64,000 nucleotides of DNA, from positions 186,001 to 250,000 of the forward strand of contig NZ_JAMDLI010000007.1 of NCBI RefSeq assembly GCF_023721815.1, given 5' to 3'. Position numbers and translations under genes: made by a program. How positions within the stretch are numbered: position 1 is the first letter of the stretch; every line of letters begins with the position of its first letter. The notes beneath the pieces were generated by a model. The model had not been told where the DNA came from, did not search any database, and was given only the letters and a program-made list of their open reading frames with translations. Below are positions 14,805 through 23,566 of this stretch, piece by piece. Source of the stretch: Pleomorphomonas sp. JP5 (GTDB lineage: Bacteria; Pseudomonadota; Alphaproteobacteria; Rhizobiales; Pleomorphomonadaceae).

Positions 14805-15961
14805 GCAAGCCCCCCTTCATCCGCCTCGACGGCGTGTCGAAAAGCTGGGGCGGCAACCGTGGCGTCGAGTGCGTCGACCTCGCCATAGACGAAGGCGAGT
14901 TCGTCGTGCTGCTGGGGCCGTCCGGCTGCGGCAAGTCCACCACCTTGCGCATGATCGCCGGCCTGGAGACGCCGGACACCGGCCGCGTCGTCATCGCCGG
15001 CCGGGATATAACGGCGGAACCACCCGCCGCGCGCGGCCTGTCCATGGTGTTCCAGTCCTACGCGCTGTTTCCGCATCTGACGGTGGCCGACAACATCACC
15101 TTCGGCCTGTCGGTCCGCCGCGTGCCGCGCCGCGAGCGCCAGGACGCGCTCGCCAAGGCGGTGTCGCTCACCGGCCTGGCCGGTCTCGAGGGGCGCAAGC
15201 CCGCCGCCCTGTCCGGCGGCCAGCGCCAGCGCGTCGCGCTGGCCCGCGCCATCGTCGCCGGCCACCCGATCTGCCTGATGGACGAGCCGCTCTCCAACCT
15301 CGACGCCAAGCTGCGCCACGCCGTGCGCCAGGACATCCGCGCCCTTCAGCGCGAGCTCGGCATGACCGTGGTCTACGTGACGCACGACCAGACCGAGGCC
15401 ATGGGCATGGCCGACCGCATCGTGCTGATGAACGGCGGCCGCGTCGAGCAGGCGGACACGCCGGACGCGCTCTACCTTCACCCCGACACCGCCTTCGCCG
15501 CCACCTTTCTCGGCAGCCCGCCGATGGTGCTGATGCCGGCGGCCAGCGTGCCGGAACGCCTGCTGCCGCAGGGCGCCCCACGCGCCCTCTCCGGCCTCGA
15601 CATCGGCATCCGCCCTGAGGCCATCTCGCTGGCCGAGCCGGCGCCCCACCGCCACCGGGCGACGGTGCGCGACGCCGAGTTCCTGGGCGCCGAAACCCTC
15701 GTCTATCTCACGACCGGAACGGGCGAGGCCATCGCCCGCCTGCCTGGCCGCCTGACGATCCGTGCCGGCGAGCCGGTCGGCATCGACTGGGCGCCCGGCG
15801 CCGCCACTCTGTTCGAACGAGCCACCGGCAAGCGCCTCGCGCCGCCGGCCCGCGAGTATCGCCATGCCGAGGCGGGGGCTTCGCATGGCGGGAGCGCCCC
15901 TCCACGACCGAGGGACGCGACAGGTCATCCTCCCCATTTCCAGACGGAGATACTTCCATGA
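14801..15961 (+). CDS. ABC importer ATPase (MalK/UgpC type)
   Basis: A 386-residue ATP-binding subunit of a carbohydrate-type importer. Walker A is LLGPSGCGKSTT (about residue 38), the signature is LSGGQRQRVALARA (about 135), and Walker B is ICLMDEPLSNLDAKL (about 155). A C-terminal regulatory barrel with IGIRPEAISL is present. The start at 14801 has AAGGAGT upstream and overlaps the repressor stop; the end overlaps the binding-protein ATG. The tail after about residue 355 is Pro/His-rich and unlike the usual ending. The gene order repressor-ATPase-binding protein-two permeases makes a complete transporter. Confidence 0.85.
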   Translation: MSKPPFIRLDGVSKSWGGNRGVECVDLAIDEGEFVVLLGPSGCGKSTTLRMIAGLETPDTGRVVIAGRDITAEPPAARGLSMVFQSYALFPHLTVADNITFGLSVRRVPRRERQDALAKAVSLTGLAGLEGRKPAALSGGQRQRVALARAIVAGHPICLMDEPLSNLDAKLRHAVRQDIRALQRELGMTVVYVTHDQTEAMGMADRIVLMNGGRVEQADTPDALYLHPDTAFAATFLGSPPMVLMPAASVPERLLPQGAPRALSGLDIGIRPEAISLAEPAPHRHRATVRDAEFLGAETLVYLTTGTGEAIARLPGRLTIRAGEPVGIDWAPGAATLFERATGKRLAPPAREYRHAEAGASHGGSAPPRPRDATGHPPHFQTEILP

Positions 15962-17229
15962 TTTCGCTCAACAGGCGCGCCCTGCTCGCCGCGATGCTGG
16001 CCACCGGCGTGGCTTTCCCCGCCGCCGCCAAGGACGTTTCGCTGACCATGTATTACCCCGTCTCGGTCGGCGGACCGCTAACCAAGGTCATCGACGGCAT
16101 GATCGCCGGCTTTGAGACCGAGCACCCCGACGTCAAGGTCGAGGCCGTCTACGCCGGCAACTACGACGACACGCGCGTCCGCGCCCTGTCGGCCATCAAG
16201 AGCGGCCAGCCGGCGCAGCTGTCGGTGCTGTTCTCCATCGACGCCTACGACCTGATCGAGCAGGACCTGATCGTCCCCTTCGACGACGTGGTGAAGACCG
16301 ACGCCGACAAGGCCTGGCTGCAGGGCTTCTACCCGGCGCTGATGGCCAACGGCCAGATCGAGGGCAAGACCTGGGGCATCCCGTTCCAGCGTTCGACCAT
16401 CGTCATGTACTACAACAAGGACATGTTCCGCGCCGCCGGCCTCGACCCCGAAAAGCCGCCGAAGACCTGGGACGAGCTGGTGACCGACGCCAAGGCCCTG
16501 GCCAAGGACGGCCGCTACGGCATCATGGTGCCGTCGACCGGCTACCCCTACTGGATGCTCCAGTGCTTCGCCATTGAGAACGGCAAGGAGCTGATGAGCA
16601 AGGACGGCACGGAAGTCTACTTCGACGATCCGGCCGTGATCGACGGCCTGAGCTTCTGGCGCTCGCTGACCACTGACCACAAGGTTTCGCCCGACGGGCT
16701 GGTCGAGTGGGGTACGCTGCGCCAGGCCTTCGTGCAGGGCCAGACCGCCATGATGTGGCACACCACCGGCAACCTGACGGCCGTGAAGAACGAGGCCAAG
16801 TTCGACTTCGGCGTCGCCGAGCTTCCGGCCCACAAGCAGCCCGGCTCGCCCACCGGCGGCGGCAACTTCTACCTGTTCAAGAACGCCAGCGACGAGGAGC
16901 GCGCCGCGGCGCTCGACCTCATCAAGTACATGACGGCGCCCGAGCGCGCCGCCGAGTGGTCCGTCGCCACCGGCTATGTCGGCACCAGCCCGGCCGCCTA
17001 CGAGACGCCGGCGCTGAAGACCTACGGCGAGAGCTTCCCGCAGGCGCTGGTCGCCCGCGACCAGCTGAAGGTGGCCGTCGCCGAGTTCTCCACCTGGCAG
17101 ACCGCCCAGGTGCGCGAGGCGCTCAACAACGCGGTGCAGGCGGCGCTCACCGGCACCAAGACGCCGGAAGAAGCGCTGAAGGATGCCCAGGCGACCGCCG
17201 ACCGGCTGCTGAAGCCCTACAAGAACTGA
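15958..17229 (+). CDS. ABC importer substrate-binding protein (UgpB-like)
   Basis: A 423-residue periplasmic binding protein of the extracellular family 1 type. A signal peptide is visible (NRRALLAAMLATGVAFPAAA). The segments MYYNKDMFRAAGLDPEKPPK and TWDELVTDAKAL match the UgpB region, and GGGNFYLFKNASDEE and TAPERAAEWSVATGYV match its hinge and C-lobe. The likely ligand is a glycerol-phosphate-like or sugar molecule; it is not proven to be glycerol-3-phosphate. A stable hairpin follows the gene and probably raises its expression relative to the permeases. Confidence 0.8.
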   Translation: MISLNRRALLAAMLATGVAFPAAAKDVSLTMYYPVSVGGPLTKVIDGMIAGFETEHPDVKVEAVYAGNYDDTRVRALSAIKSGQPAQLSVLFSIDAYDLIEQDLIVPFDDVVKTDADKAWLQGFYPALMANGQIEGKTWGIPFQRSTIVMYYNKDMFRAAGLDPEKPPKTWDELVTDAKALAKDGRYGIMVPSTGYPYWMLQCFAIENGKELMSKDGTEVYFDDPAVIDGLSFWRSLTTDHKVSPDGLVEWGTLRQAFVQGQTAMMWHTTGNLTAVKNEAKFDFGVAELPAHKQPGSPTGGGNFYLFKNASDEERAAALDLIKYMTAPERAAEWSVATGYVGTSPAAYETPALKTYGESFPQALVARDQLKVAVAEFSTWQTAQVREALNNAVQAALTGTKTPEEALKDAQATADRLLKPYKN

Positions 17230-17239
17230 TCGTCCAAAG

Positions 17240-17276
17240 CCGGCGGGGGTGCGCAATCCGCCCCCGCCGGAGCTTT
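17240..17276 (+). terminator. Intra-operon hairpin after the binding-protein gene
   Basis: CCGGCGGGGG (17240-17249) pairs with CCCCCGCCGG (17261-17270) and is followed by AGCTTTTTG. This looks like a leaky intrinsic terminator or mRNA-stabilising stem placed between the binding-protein and permease genes, a common way to make excess binding protein. Confidence 0.75.
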
Positions 17277-17298
17277 TTGTCCCTCGCGAAGGCGCATC

Positions 17299-18192
17299 AT
17301 GGAACAGCTCGCCTCCTACCACCGGCGCCGGCAGGCCCTCTACGGCTGGATGCTGGTGTCGCCCGCCCTCATCCTGCTCACGCTGTTCGCCTTCTCGCCG
17401 ACCATCGCCACCTTGTGGGCCAGCCTGCATTCGCGCGGCACCATCCGCCACCCGTCGGCGTTCAGCGGCTGGGACAACTACGCCAATCTCATCGCCGATC
17501 CGAGCTTTGCGACGGTGGTCGGCAACAACCTTCTCTATGCCGGCGTCACCATTCCCGCCTCCATCACCATCGCCTTGGCCATGGCGCTGTGGGCCAACGC
17601 CAAGATCCCCCTGCGCGGCTTCGTGCGCGGCGCCTTCTTCACGCCGACCATGCTGCCTATGATCGCGGCGGCCAACATCTGGCTGTTCTTCTACACGCCC
17701 GGCCTCGGGGTGATCGACGCCATCACCGGCCTGTTCGGCCTGCCGCCGGTCAACTGGCTCGGCCAGCCGCAGACGGCGCTGTGGGCGGTGATCGTCGTGA
17801 CGGTGTGGAAGGAGGCCGGCTTCTTCATGATCTTCTATCTCGCCGCGCTGCAAACCATTCCGCCCGACCTCCGGGAAGCGGCCGCCGTGGAGGGCGCCGG
17901 ACGGATCACCTACACGCGCCGGATTCTGCTGCCGCTGTTGATGCCGACCACCGCCTTCATCTTCATCAACGCGCTGATCAACTCGGTGAAGCTGATCGAC
18001 CACCTGTTCATCCTCACCAAGGGCGGGCCGAACAACGCCTCCAAGCTGGTGCTCTACTGGGTGTGGGAGATGGCCTTCGCCTATTTCGACGCCCCGCGCG
18101 CCGCTGCGATGACCGTCATGGTGCTACTGGTGCTCGGGCTGATCGCCGTGTTCCAGTTCCGCGTCCTCGACCGGCGGATCCACTATCGATGA
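17299..18192 (+). CDS. ABC importer permease 1 (UgpA/MalF type)
   Basis: A 297-residue inner-membrane permease with about six transmembrane helices, the first at LYGWMLVSPALILLTLFAFS. The conserved cytoplasmic EAA loop is LREAAAVEGAGRITYTRRI near residue 190, which contacts the ATPase. It forms the translocation channel with the next gene. The ATG at 17299 follows a modest ribosome site. Its stop overlaps the next start (ATGA at 18189-18192). Confidence 0.85.
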   Translation: MEQLASYHRRRQALYGWMLVSPALILLTLFAFSPTIATLWASLHSRGTIRHPSAFSGWDNYANLIADPSFATVVGNNLLYAGVTIPASITIALAMALWANAKIPLRGFVRGAFFTPTMLPMIAAANIWLFFYTPGLGVIDAITGLFGLPPVNWLGQPQTALWAVIVVTVWKEAGFFMIFYLAALQTIPPDLREAAAVEGAGRITYTRRILLPLLMPTTAFIFINALINSVKLIDHLFILTKGGPNNASKLVLYWVWEMAFAYFDAPRAAAMTVMVLLVLGLIAVFQFRVLDRRIHYR

Positions 18193-19025
18193 CCCTGTCT
18201 CTCTCCCCAAGCCGCCGCTGGCCGAGCGCCGGCCAGACCTTCGACACCATCGGCGCCTGGCTGCTGGCGCTCCTCTGGGTGGCGCCGCTCATGTTCGCCA
18301 TCTGGGCCTCGCTGCGCCCCTCCGGCGCCGCGCTCGGATTCGGCGACGTCGGCTTCACGCTCGACAACTACCGCAACGCCTGGAACGCCGCCCCCTGGCT
18401 CACCTATTTCGCCAACACGCTGATGCTGGTCAGCTTCACGCTGGTCGGCCAGTTCGTCCTGTGCACGCTGGCCGGCTACGCCTTCGCCCGCTTCGCCTTC
18501 CCCGGCCGCGACGTGCTGTTCGTCGTCATCCTGATGCAGCTGTTCATCCTGCCGGAGGTGCTGATCGTCGAGAACTACGCGATGATCGCCCGCCTGTCGC
18601 TGTTCGACAGCATCGCCGGCATGGGCCTGCCCTACATCGCCAGCGCCTTCGGCATCTTCCTGCTGCGGCAGGCCTTCAAGTCGGTGCCGATCGAGCTGGA
18701 GGAAGCGGCGCGCATCGAGGGCTGCGGCTGGCTGGGCGTGTTGTGGCGGGTCTACGTGCCGGCGGCGCGGCCGGTCTATCTCGCCTATGCCCTGGTCTCG
18801 GTGGCGACCCACTGGAACAACTTCCTGTGGCCGCTGATCGTCACCAACTCGCCGGACCGGCGCCCGCTCACCGTCGGGCTGTCGCTGTTCGGCGCCCCCG
18901 AGAGCGGCGTCGATATCGCCATCGTCAGCGCCGCCACCGTGATGGTCATCGCCCCGCTGCTGATCGCCTTCCTGATCTTCCAGCGCCAGTTCATCCAGGG
19001 CTTCCTGCGGGCCGGCATCAAGTAG
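18189..19025 (+). CDS. ABC importer permease 2 (UgpE/MalG type)
   Basis: A 278-residue inner-membrane permease with about six transmembrane segments. The EAA loop is ELEEAARIEGCGWLGVLWRV near residue 175, followed by the long helix pair of the MalG family. The start codon lies inside the stop of permease 1, so the two are translationally coupled. It completes the five-gene operon. After the stop a weak GC-rich inverted repeat (about 19038-19063) may end transcription. Confidence 0.85.
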   Translation: MTLSLSPSRRWPSAGQTFDTIGAWLLALLWVAPLMFAIWASLRPSGAALGFGDVGFTLDNYRNAWNAAPWLTYFANTLMLVSFTLVGQFVLCTLAGYAFARFAFPGRDVLFVVILMQLFILPEVLIVENYAMIARLSLFDSIAGMGLPYIASAFGIFLLRQAFKSVPIELEEAARIEGCGWLGVLWRVYVPAARPVYLAYALVSVATHWNNFLWPLIVTNSPDRRPLTVGLSLFGAPESGVDIAIVSAATVMVIAPLLIAFLIFQRQFIQGFLRAGIK

Positions 19026-19106
19026 GCCTATGTTGAAAGGGGCGCGGCCAGCTGCCACGCCCCCCCATGTCTCTTCGGCCCCTTGCCTCGCAAGTGCCTT
19101 TTCTCG

Positions 19107-19673
19107 TCAGGCGCTCCGGCTCGGCATCATCGACCGCAGCGTCGAGTCTTTGTCGAGGAAGTGGTGCTTGAGCGCGAACAGGAAATGCCCGAGCACCGTG
19201 ATCGCCAGCGCCCAGGACAGGAACCAGTGCGCCGACACCAGATAGGGCGTCAGTTCCGGGTTCTTCGGCCCGAGCCCGGGAATGGTGAACAGCCCGGCCA
19301 CCGGGATGGAGTAGCCAGCCGACGAACTGTTGGCCCAGCCCGACAGCGGCACGGCGATCATCAGCAGATAGAGCGCGGCGTGGCCGAGGTGGGTGAGGTG
19401 CTTCATGATCGGGGGCATGTCGACCAGCGCCGGCGGGCGGCGATAGGCGCGCCAGATCAGACGGCCGACGATCAGGAACAGCGTCGTCGTGGCGATCGAC
19501 TTGTGCAGCGTGATCGCCCAGATCTTCTCAGCCGTCTCCTGATCGCTCACCCCGTAGTGCAGCATGGCGCCGCCATAGTAGCCTACCAGCCAGGCGACCA
19601 CGATGATCGCCGCCATCAGCCAGTGAAAAAGCTTGGCGAGCCCGCTGTAGTCTCTCGTCTCTGCTGTGCTCAT
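19107..19673 (-). CDS. Cytochrome b561-type membrane protein
   Basis: A 188-residue four-helix membrane cytochrome b of the b561 family. Candidate haem ligands are the histidines in LAKLFHWLMAAI, ITLHKSIATTTL, LTHLGHAALYLLMI and VSAHWFLSWALAI, one per helix. Such proteins pass electrons across or within the inner membrane, often from quinol. The ATG at 19673 has AAGGACGG upstream; a longer frame to 19748 is unlikely. It is monocistronic and converges on the importer operon. Confidence 0.8.
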   Translation of the reverse strand: MSTAETRDYSGLAKLFHWLMAAIIVVAWLVGYYGGAMLHYGVSDQETAEKIWAITLHKSIATTTLFLIVGRLIWRAYRRPPALVDMPPIMKHLTHLGHAALYLLMIAVPLSGWANSSSAGYSIPVAGLFTIPGLGPKNPELTPYLVSAHWFLSWALAITVLGHFLFALKHHFLDKDSTLRSMMPSRSA

Positions 19674-19938
19674 TTGCCAATCCGTCCTTTGCAAGAGCCC
19701 CCCGTCGGAAACGCAAACGGCGCGGCGACAGTCCTGCTGCGCGGGCATCCGTCCCTCAACTGCGTCTCATTGTCAGGTTTATGGACAGCCCGGCGGGACG
19801 CATTGATCCTGGTCAATTGTATCTAGGTCGAAAGTCGCAACCGCATCCCCTCGCCGATGGTGCGCCAGCGGCGAAACGGTCTTTTGCCCATTATGGCGGT
19901 CAGCCCATCGCAAGATCGGCGACAGGAGACAAAGACCG

Positions 19939-20310
19939 ATGCTCGACACCGAAGCCATCTGGGCGGGACGCCTCGCCACCTACCCCAATCGCCTCGACGG
20001 CCCCGATCTCGACGGCGCGTCGGTGGACGTCGACGCCCATGTCGAGCTGTTCGGACGGGCCGGCGTCCTGCTCGGCGGCATCGACTGCGTGGTCACCATG
20101 GAGCATGACGGCGACGATTGGGCGATCGCCGCCGTGGCCTATCGGTCCGAGTTCGGCGGCGCCAGCCATGATTTCGACGTGGCGCGGCTGCGCAATCGCA
20201 GCCCCGAGGGAACGCTGGCCGACCTCGCCGAGCGCGAGATCCTCCGCCTCGTCGACGCCCAGTATAACGCGCTGGCCGACGCGGCGACCCGGCAGGCCCG
20301 CAGCCCCTGA
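19939..20310 (+). CDS. Conserved-looking hypothetical protein
   Basis: A 123-residue acidic, soluble protein with no recognised domain. The middle (VTMEHDGDDWAIAAVAYRSE) suggests a small beta-sheet, and the C-terminal third is a single long helix (LADLAEREILRLVDAQYNAL). An AGGAGA ribosome site ten bases before the ATG at 19939 and normal codon use support a real gene. It ends eight bases before the converging LysR gene. Confidence 0.6.
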   Translation: MLDTEAIWAGRLATYPNRLDGPDLDGASVDVDAHVELFGRAGVLLGGIDCVVTMEHDGDDWAIAAVAYRSEFGGASHDFDVARLRNRSPEGTLADLAEREILRLVDAQYNALADAATRQARSP

Positions 20311-20317
20311 GCCGCGA

Positions 20318-21229
20318 TCAGCCCTGCGGTGCGCCTTCGCCGAGATGCTGGCAGAGAAGGCGCAGCGCCGGCGACAGCAGCCGCCCCTTGGGATAGTAGA
20401 TGTGCCAGCCCGGATAGGGCTGCGTCCACGCCTCCAGCAGCGTCACCAGTCGCCCCGACCGCAGATACGGCTCGACGGTGCCCTCCGTCACGCAGGCGAT
20501 GCCGCAGCCGTCGAGCGCGGCGGCGATCAAGAGGTCGGCATCATTGGTGGCGAGCGGTCCGGCCTTGCTCATGTCCACGCTCCTGTCCACTCCGGCCTCG
20601 CCGCGTCGCAGTTCCCAGGGCAGCACCCGCCCCGCACCGAGGCGGAAGTTGAGCCAGCGGTGCCCTTGGAGATCCTCAGGCTCCGTCGGCCGGCCATGGC
20701 GCTCGAGATACTCGGGTGAGGCAATGAACAGCCCGCGCAAGGGCGGCGAGATCGCCACGCTCTCCATGTCGCTGCGCAGCGCCTCACCGAGGCGGATTCC
20801 GGCGTCGAAACCCTCCGCCACGCTGTCGATCAGCTGGTCGTTGATATCCACCTCGACGCAGATGTCCGGATAGCGCCGCAGGAAGGACGGCAGGCGCGGC
20901 GCCAGAACCATCTGCGAAGCAACGCGCGGTACCGTCAGCCGCACGGTCCCCGACAGCGTGCCGGCCTGCCGCGCCATCTCCGCCACGGAAAAGGCGATGG
21001 TGGCGAAGGCGGGCGCGATGCGCTCGGCCAGTCGGGCTCCCTCCTCGGTCAATGACAGGCTGCGCGTGGTGCGATGGAAAAGGCGGCTGCCCAGCCGCTC
21101 CTCCAGCGCCCTGATGGTGTGACTGACCGCCGACGGCGATACCAGAAGTTCCTCGGCCGCCCGCCGAAAACTGTGAAGGCGCGCCACGGCGAGAAAGGTC
21201 GCCAGCTCCGCATATTCAACGCCACGCAT
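20318..21229 (-). CDS. LysR-family regulator
   Basis: A 303-residue LysR protein. The winged HTH spans residues about 6-65 (FRRAAEELLVSPSAVSHTIR is the recognition region) and the rest is the ligand-binding domain (GTVRLTVPRVASQMVLAPRL, then FDAGIRLGEAL). Its ATG at 21229 is 95 bp from the divergent SDR gene, the usual layout for a LysR regulator and its target. The spacer contains AT-rich dyads near 21255-21275. The ligand is unknown. Confidence 0.85.
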   Translation of the reverse strand: MRGVEYAELATFLAVARLHSFRRAAEELLVSPSAVSHTIRALEERLGSRLFHRTTRSLSLTEEGARLAERIAPAFATIAFSVAEMARQAGTLSGTVRLTVPRVASQMVLAPRLPSFLRRYPDICVEVDINDQLIDSVAEGFDAGIRLGEALRSDMESVAISPPLRGLFIASPEYLERHGRPTEPEDLQGHRWLNFRLGAGRVLPWELRRGEAGVDRSVDMSKAGPLATNDADLLIAAALDGCGIACVTEGTVEPYLRSGRLVTLLEAWTQPYPGWHIYYPKGRLLSPALRLLCQHLGEGAPQG

Positions 21230-21324
21230 TGATGTTCTCTGCTCATCATAAAGCTGCGATTTCCGTTCATTGTATATCACGAGATCCCAATCATCTATCT
21301 GCTGACAACAGAAAGGATGAGACC

Positions 21325-22119
21325 ATGACCAGAGATCACACCCCCAATGACCAGGGCATGCTGGCCGGCAAGGTAGCGCTGATCACCGGCGCCGGCAGCG
21401 GCATCGGTGCGGTGACCGCCGAGGCCTTCGCCCGCGAGGGCGCAAGGCTGGCGCTGATCGGCCGGACCGCCGACAAGCTCGAGGCCGTGGCCGAAAGGAT
21501 TCGCCGGGCGGGCGGCGAGGCCCTCCCCATCGTCGCCGACGTCGCCGACGAGGCCGCAGTCGATGCGGCCGTCGGCAAGGTCGTCACCAGTCTCGGCGGG
21601 CTCGATATCGCCTTCAACAATGCCGGCGTGCTAGGCACCATGGCCCCCCTTGCGGACATGGCGGCATCCGATTTCGACGCCATCCTGGCCACCAACCTGC
21701 GCGGCGTCTGGCTGATGGCGCGCGCCGAGGTGCGGGCGATGCTGGCCGCCGGCACGCAGGGCGCCATCCTCAACACCTCGTCCTTCGTGGCCCGTGCCGC
21801 CAGCGCCGGAACCACCGCCTACGCCGCCAGCAAGGCCGGAGTCGACGCCCTGACGCGCGCGCTGGCGCTGGAGGTCGGCGGCAATGGCATCCGCGTCAAC
21901 GCCATCGCGCCGGGCGTCATCGAAACCGAGATGTTCAATGGCTCCGGCGTGCCCGACGATTTCCGGCAGGCGCTGGCGGGCCACGCCGCCCTGAAGCGGC
22001 TGGGCCAGCCCGACGACATCGCCGCCGCCGCGCTGTGGCTCGTCTCCGATCAGGCCGCTTTCGTCACCGGGCAGAGCTTCCTGATCGACGGCGGCTTTGC
22101 CATTCCCGGGCTGCGCTAG
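21325..22119 (+). CDS. Short-chain dehydrogenase/reductase
   Basis: A 264-residue classical SDR. The cofactor motif is ALITGAGSGIGAVTA near residue 20, NNAG is near residue 99, the catalytic Ser lies in LNTSSFVARA near 153, and the Tyr-Lys pair is in TAYAASKAGVDAL near 166. The C-terminus FVTGQSFLIDGGFAIPG is typical. The ATG at 21325 has AAAGGATGA upstream. It is divergent from the LysR gene, which probably controls it. Substrate is unknown. Confidence 0.85.
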   Translation: MTRDHTPNDQGMLAGKVALITGAGSGIGAVTAEAFAREGARLALIGRTADKLEAVAERIRRAGGEALPIVADVADEAAVDAAVGKVVTSLGGLDIAFNNAGVLGTMAPLADMAASDFDAILATNLRGVWLMARAEVRAMLAAGTQGAILNTSSFVARAASAGTTAYAASKAGVDALTRALALEVGGNGIRVNAIAPGVIETEMFNGSGVPDDFRQALAGHAALKRLGQPDDIAAAALWLVSDQAAFVTGQSFLIDGGFAIPGLR

Positions 22120-22321
22120 GTCGCACTCTCGGCAAGGCGCTGGTCGGCTTTGCGCCGGGAAAGGCGGGTCGGCGGGCCGGCCCGCGCTGCTACCTTCCGC
22201 GATGGGCTCTCCCCACGAAAGCGCCTCAATGGCGGGTGATGGTCGGCAGCCGAGGGGCTTTGCCCCGACCGATTCTGCCCTCGGGGCCACGCCCCCAAAG
22301 AAGACGACGGAGAGACCGACG

Positions 22322-23050
22322 ATGATCGCCTTTTCCCGCCCGCTCCTTGTTGCCACCGGCCTGGTGCTGCTGCCCGCCGCCGCGCTTGCCGCCGATCCGG
22401 CGACGGCGACGCTGACGCTCTCGGCCGACGGCGTGGTCAGCGCCGCGCCCGACATGGCGATCGTCTCGCTCGGCGTGGTCAAGCAGGCCGACACCGCCGA
22501 CGAGGCGCTATCGGCCAACAACAAGGCGATGCAGGAAACGCTCGCCGCCCTCAAGGAAGCCGGCGTCGACGACAAGGACATCGCCACCTCCTCCTTCGCC
22601 ATCGACCCGGTGATGGTCTACCCGCCGCAGAAGGACGACGGCTCGCAGGACGCGCCGAAGATCACCGGCTACCGTGTCTCCAACGCCGTCACCGTCAAGC
22701 TGCGCGACATCACCCAGGCCGGCGGCCTCCTCGACAAGGTGATCCGCGTCGGCGCCAACGACGTGCGCGGCGTCAGCTTCACCGTCGACAACCAGGACAG
22801 CCTGATGGACGAAGCGCGCGTCGAGGCGATGAAGACGCTGGAAACCCGCGCCGAGCTCTACGCCAAGACCGGCGGCTTCACGCTGAAGCGCATCCTCTCG
22901 ATCTCCGAGGGCGGCGCCGACACCCCGCCGGTGCCGATGATGATGGCCAAGATGACGACGCAGGCCGAAGCCGTGCCCTTCATGGCCGGCCAGCAGGACA
23001 TCCGCGCCACCGTTCACATGACGTGGGAAATCGAGCCGGCCACAAAATAA
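22322..23050 (+). CDS. SIMPL-domain (DUF541) periplasmic protein
   Basis: A 242-residue exported protein. A signal peptide (LLVATGLVLLPAAALAA) is followed by one SIMPL/DUF541 domain (LTLSADGVVSAAPDMAIVSL at the start, GYRVSNAVTVKLRDI in the middle). Relatives include E. coli YggE, linked to oxidative-stress tolerance, but the biochemical role is not established. The ATG at 22322 has CGGAGAG upstream. A clear terminator follows. Confidence 0.8.
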   Translation: MIAFSRPLLVATGLVLLPAAALAADPATATLTLSADGVVSAAPDMAIVSLGVVKQADTADEALSANNKAMQETLAALKEAGVDDKDIATSSFAIDPVMVYPPQKDDGSQDAPKITGYRVSNAVTVKLRDITQAGGLLDKVIRVGANDVRGVSFTVDNQDSLMDEARVEAMKTLETRAELYAKTGGFTLKRILSISEGGADTPPVPMMMAKMTTQAEAVPFMAGQQDIRATVHMTWEIEPATK

Positions 23051-23077
23051 GCCCCCGCGCGGACAAGAAACTTCATT

Positions 23078-23105
23078 CGGCGAGCCTCGCGGGGCTCGCC
23101 GTTTT
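23078..23105 (+). terminator. Rho-independent terminator after the SIMPL gene
   Basis: CGGCGAGC (23078-23085) pairs with GCTCGCCG (23094-23101) and is followed by TTTTG. It lies between convergent genes and can serve the SIMPL gene. Confidence 0.75.
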
Positions 23106-23109
23106 GCCG

Positions 23110-23493
23110 TCAGGCCACCGGATCGACCGGCCGGGAGCGGCCGTTCTCGTCGATCGCCACATAGGTGAACTCGCCCTCGGTCACCTTCTCGTGCTGGTCG
23201 GTGATGAAGCGGCGCACCCAGACCTCGATGCGGATGTGCATGGAGCTGCGGCCGACGCGGACGATGTCGGTGTAGACGCAGAGAATGTCGCCCACCTTCA
23301 CCGGCCGGTGGAACACCATGGCGTTGACGGCCACCGTCACCACCCGGCCGCCGCAGCGCTGCACCGCCGCCATGCCGCCGGCCGAATCCATCTGGCTCAT
23401 CAGCCAGCCGCCGAAGATGTCGCCATTGGCGTTGGTGTCCGCCGGCATGGCGATGGTGCGGATGGTGAGTTCGCCATGCGGCTCGTCCGACAT
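23110..23493 (-). CDS. Acyl-CoA thioesterase (YciA-type hotdog)
   Basis: A 127-residue hotdog-fold acyl-CoA thioesterase. The active-site helix is PADTNANGDIFGGWLMSQMD (residues about 17-36), with the conserved Asn-Gly-Asp of the YciA/BACH family. VTVAVNAMVFHRPVKVGD follows in the central sheet. It hydrolyses acyl-CoAs in the cytoplasm. The ATG at 23493 is chosen because upstream codons to 23718 look non-coding. Confidence 0.85.
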   Translation of the reverse strand: MSDEPHGELTIRTIAMPADTNANGDIFGGWLMSQMDSAGGMAAVQRCGGRVVTVAVNAMVFHRPVKVGDILCVYTDIVRVGRSSMHIRIEVWVRRFITDQHEKVTEGEFTYVAIDENGRSRPVDPVA

Positions 23494-23566
23494 GATTTTC
23501 CGACCCGGAATTGTTAGCGCGTGAAGCGGTTCTAAGCCAAACCACCTACTCCGCGCAACAACCGGC

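Noticed and set aside
16078-18003. 641-codon open frame on the minus strand
   Set aside because: It is antisense to the UgpB-like and permease genes and is a product of high GC.
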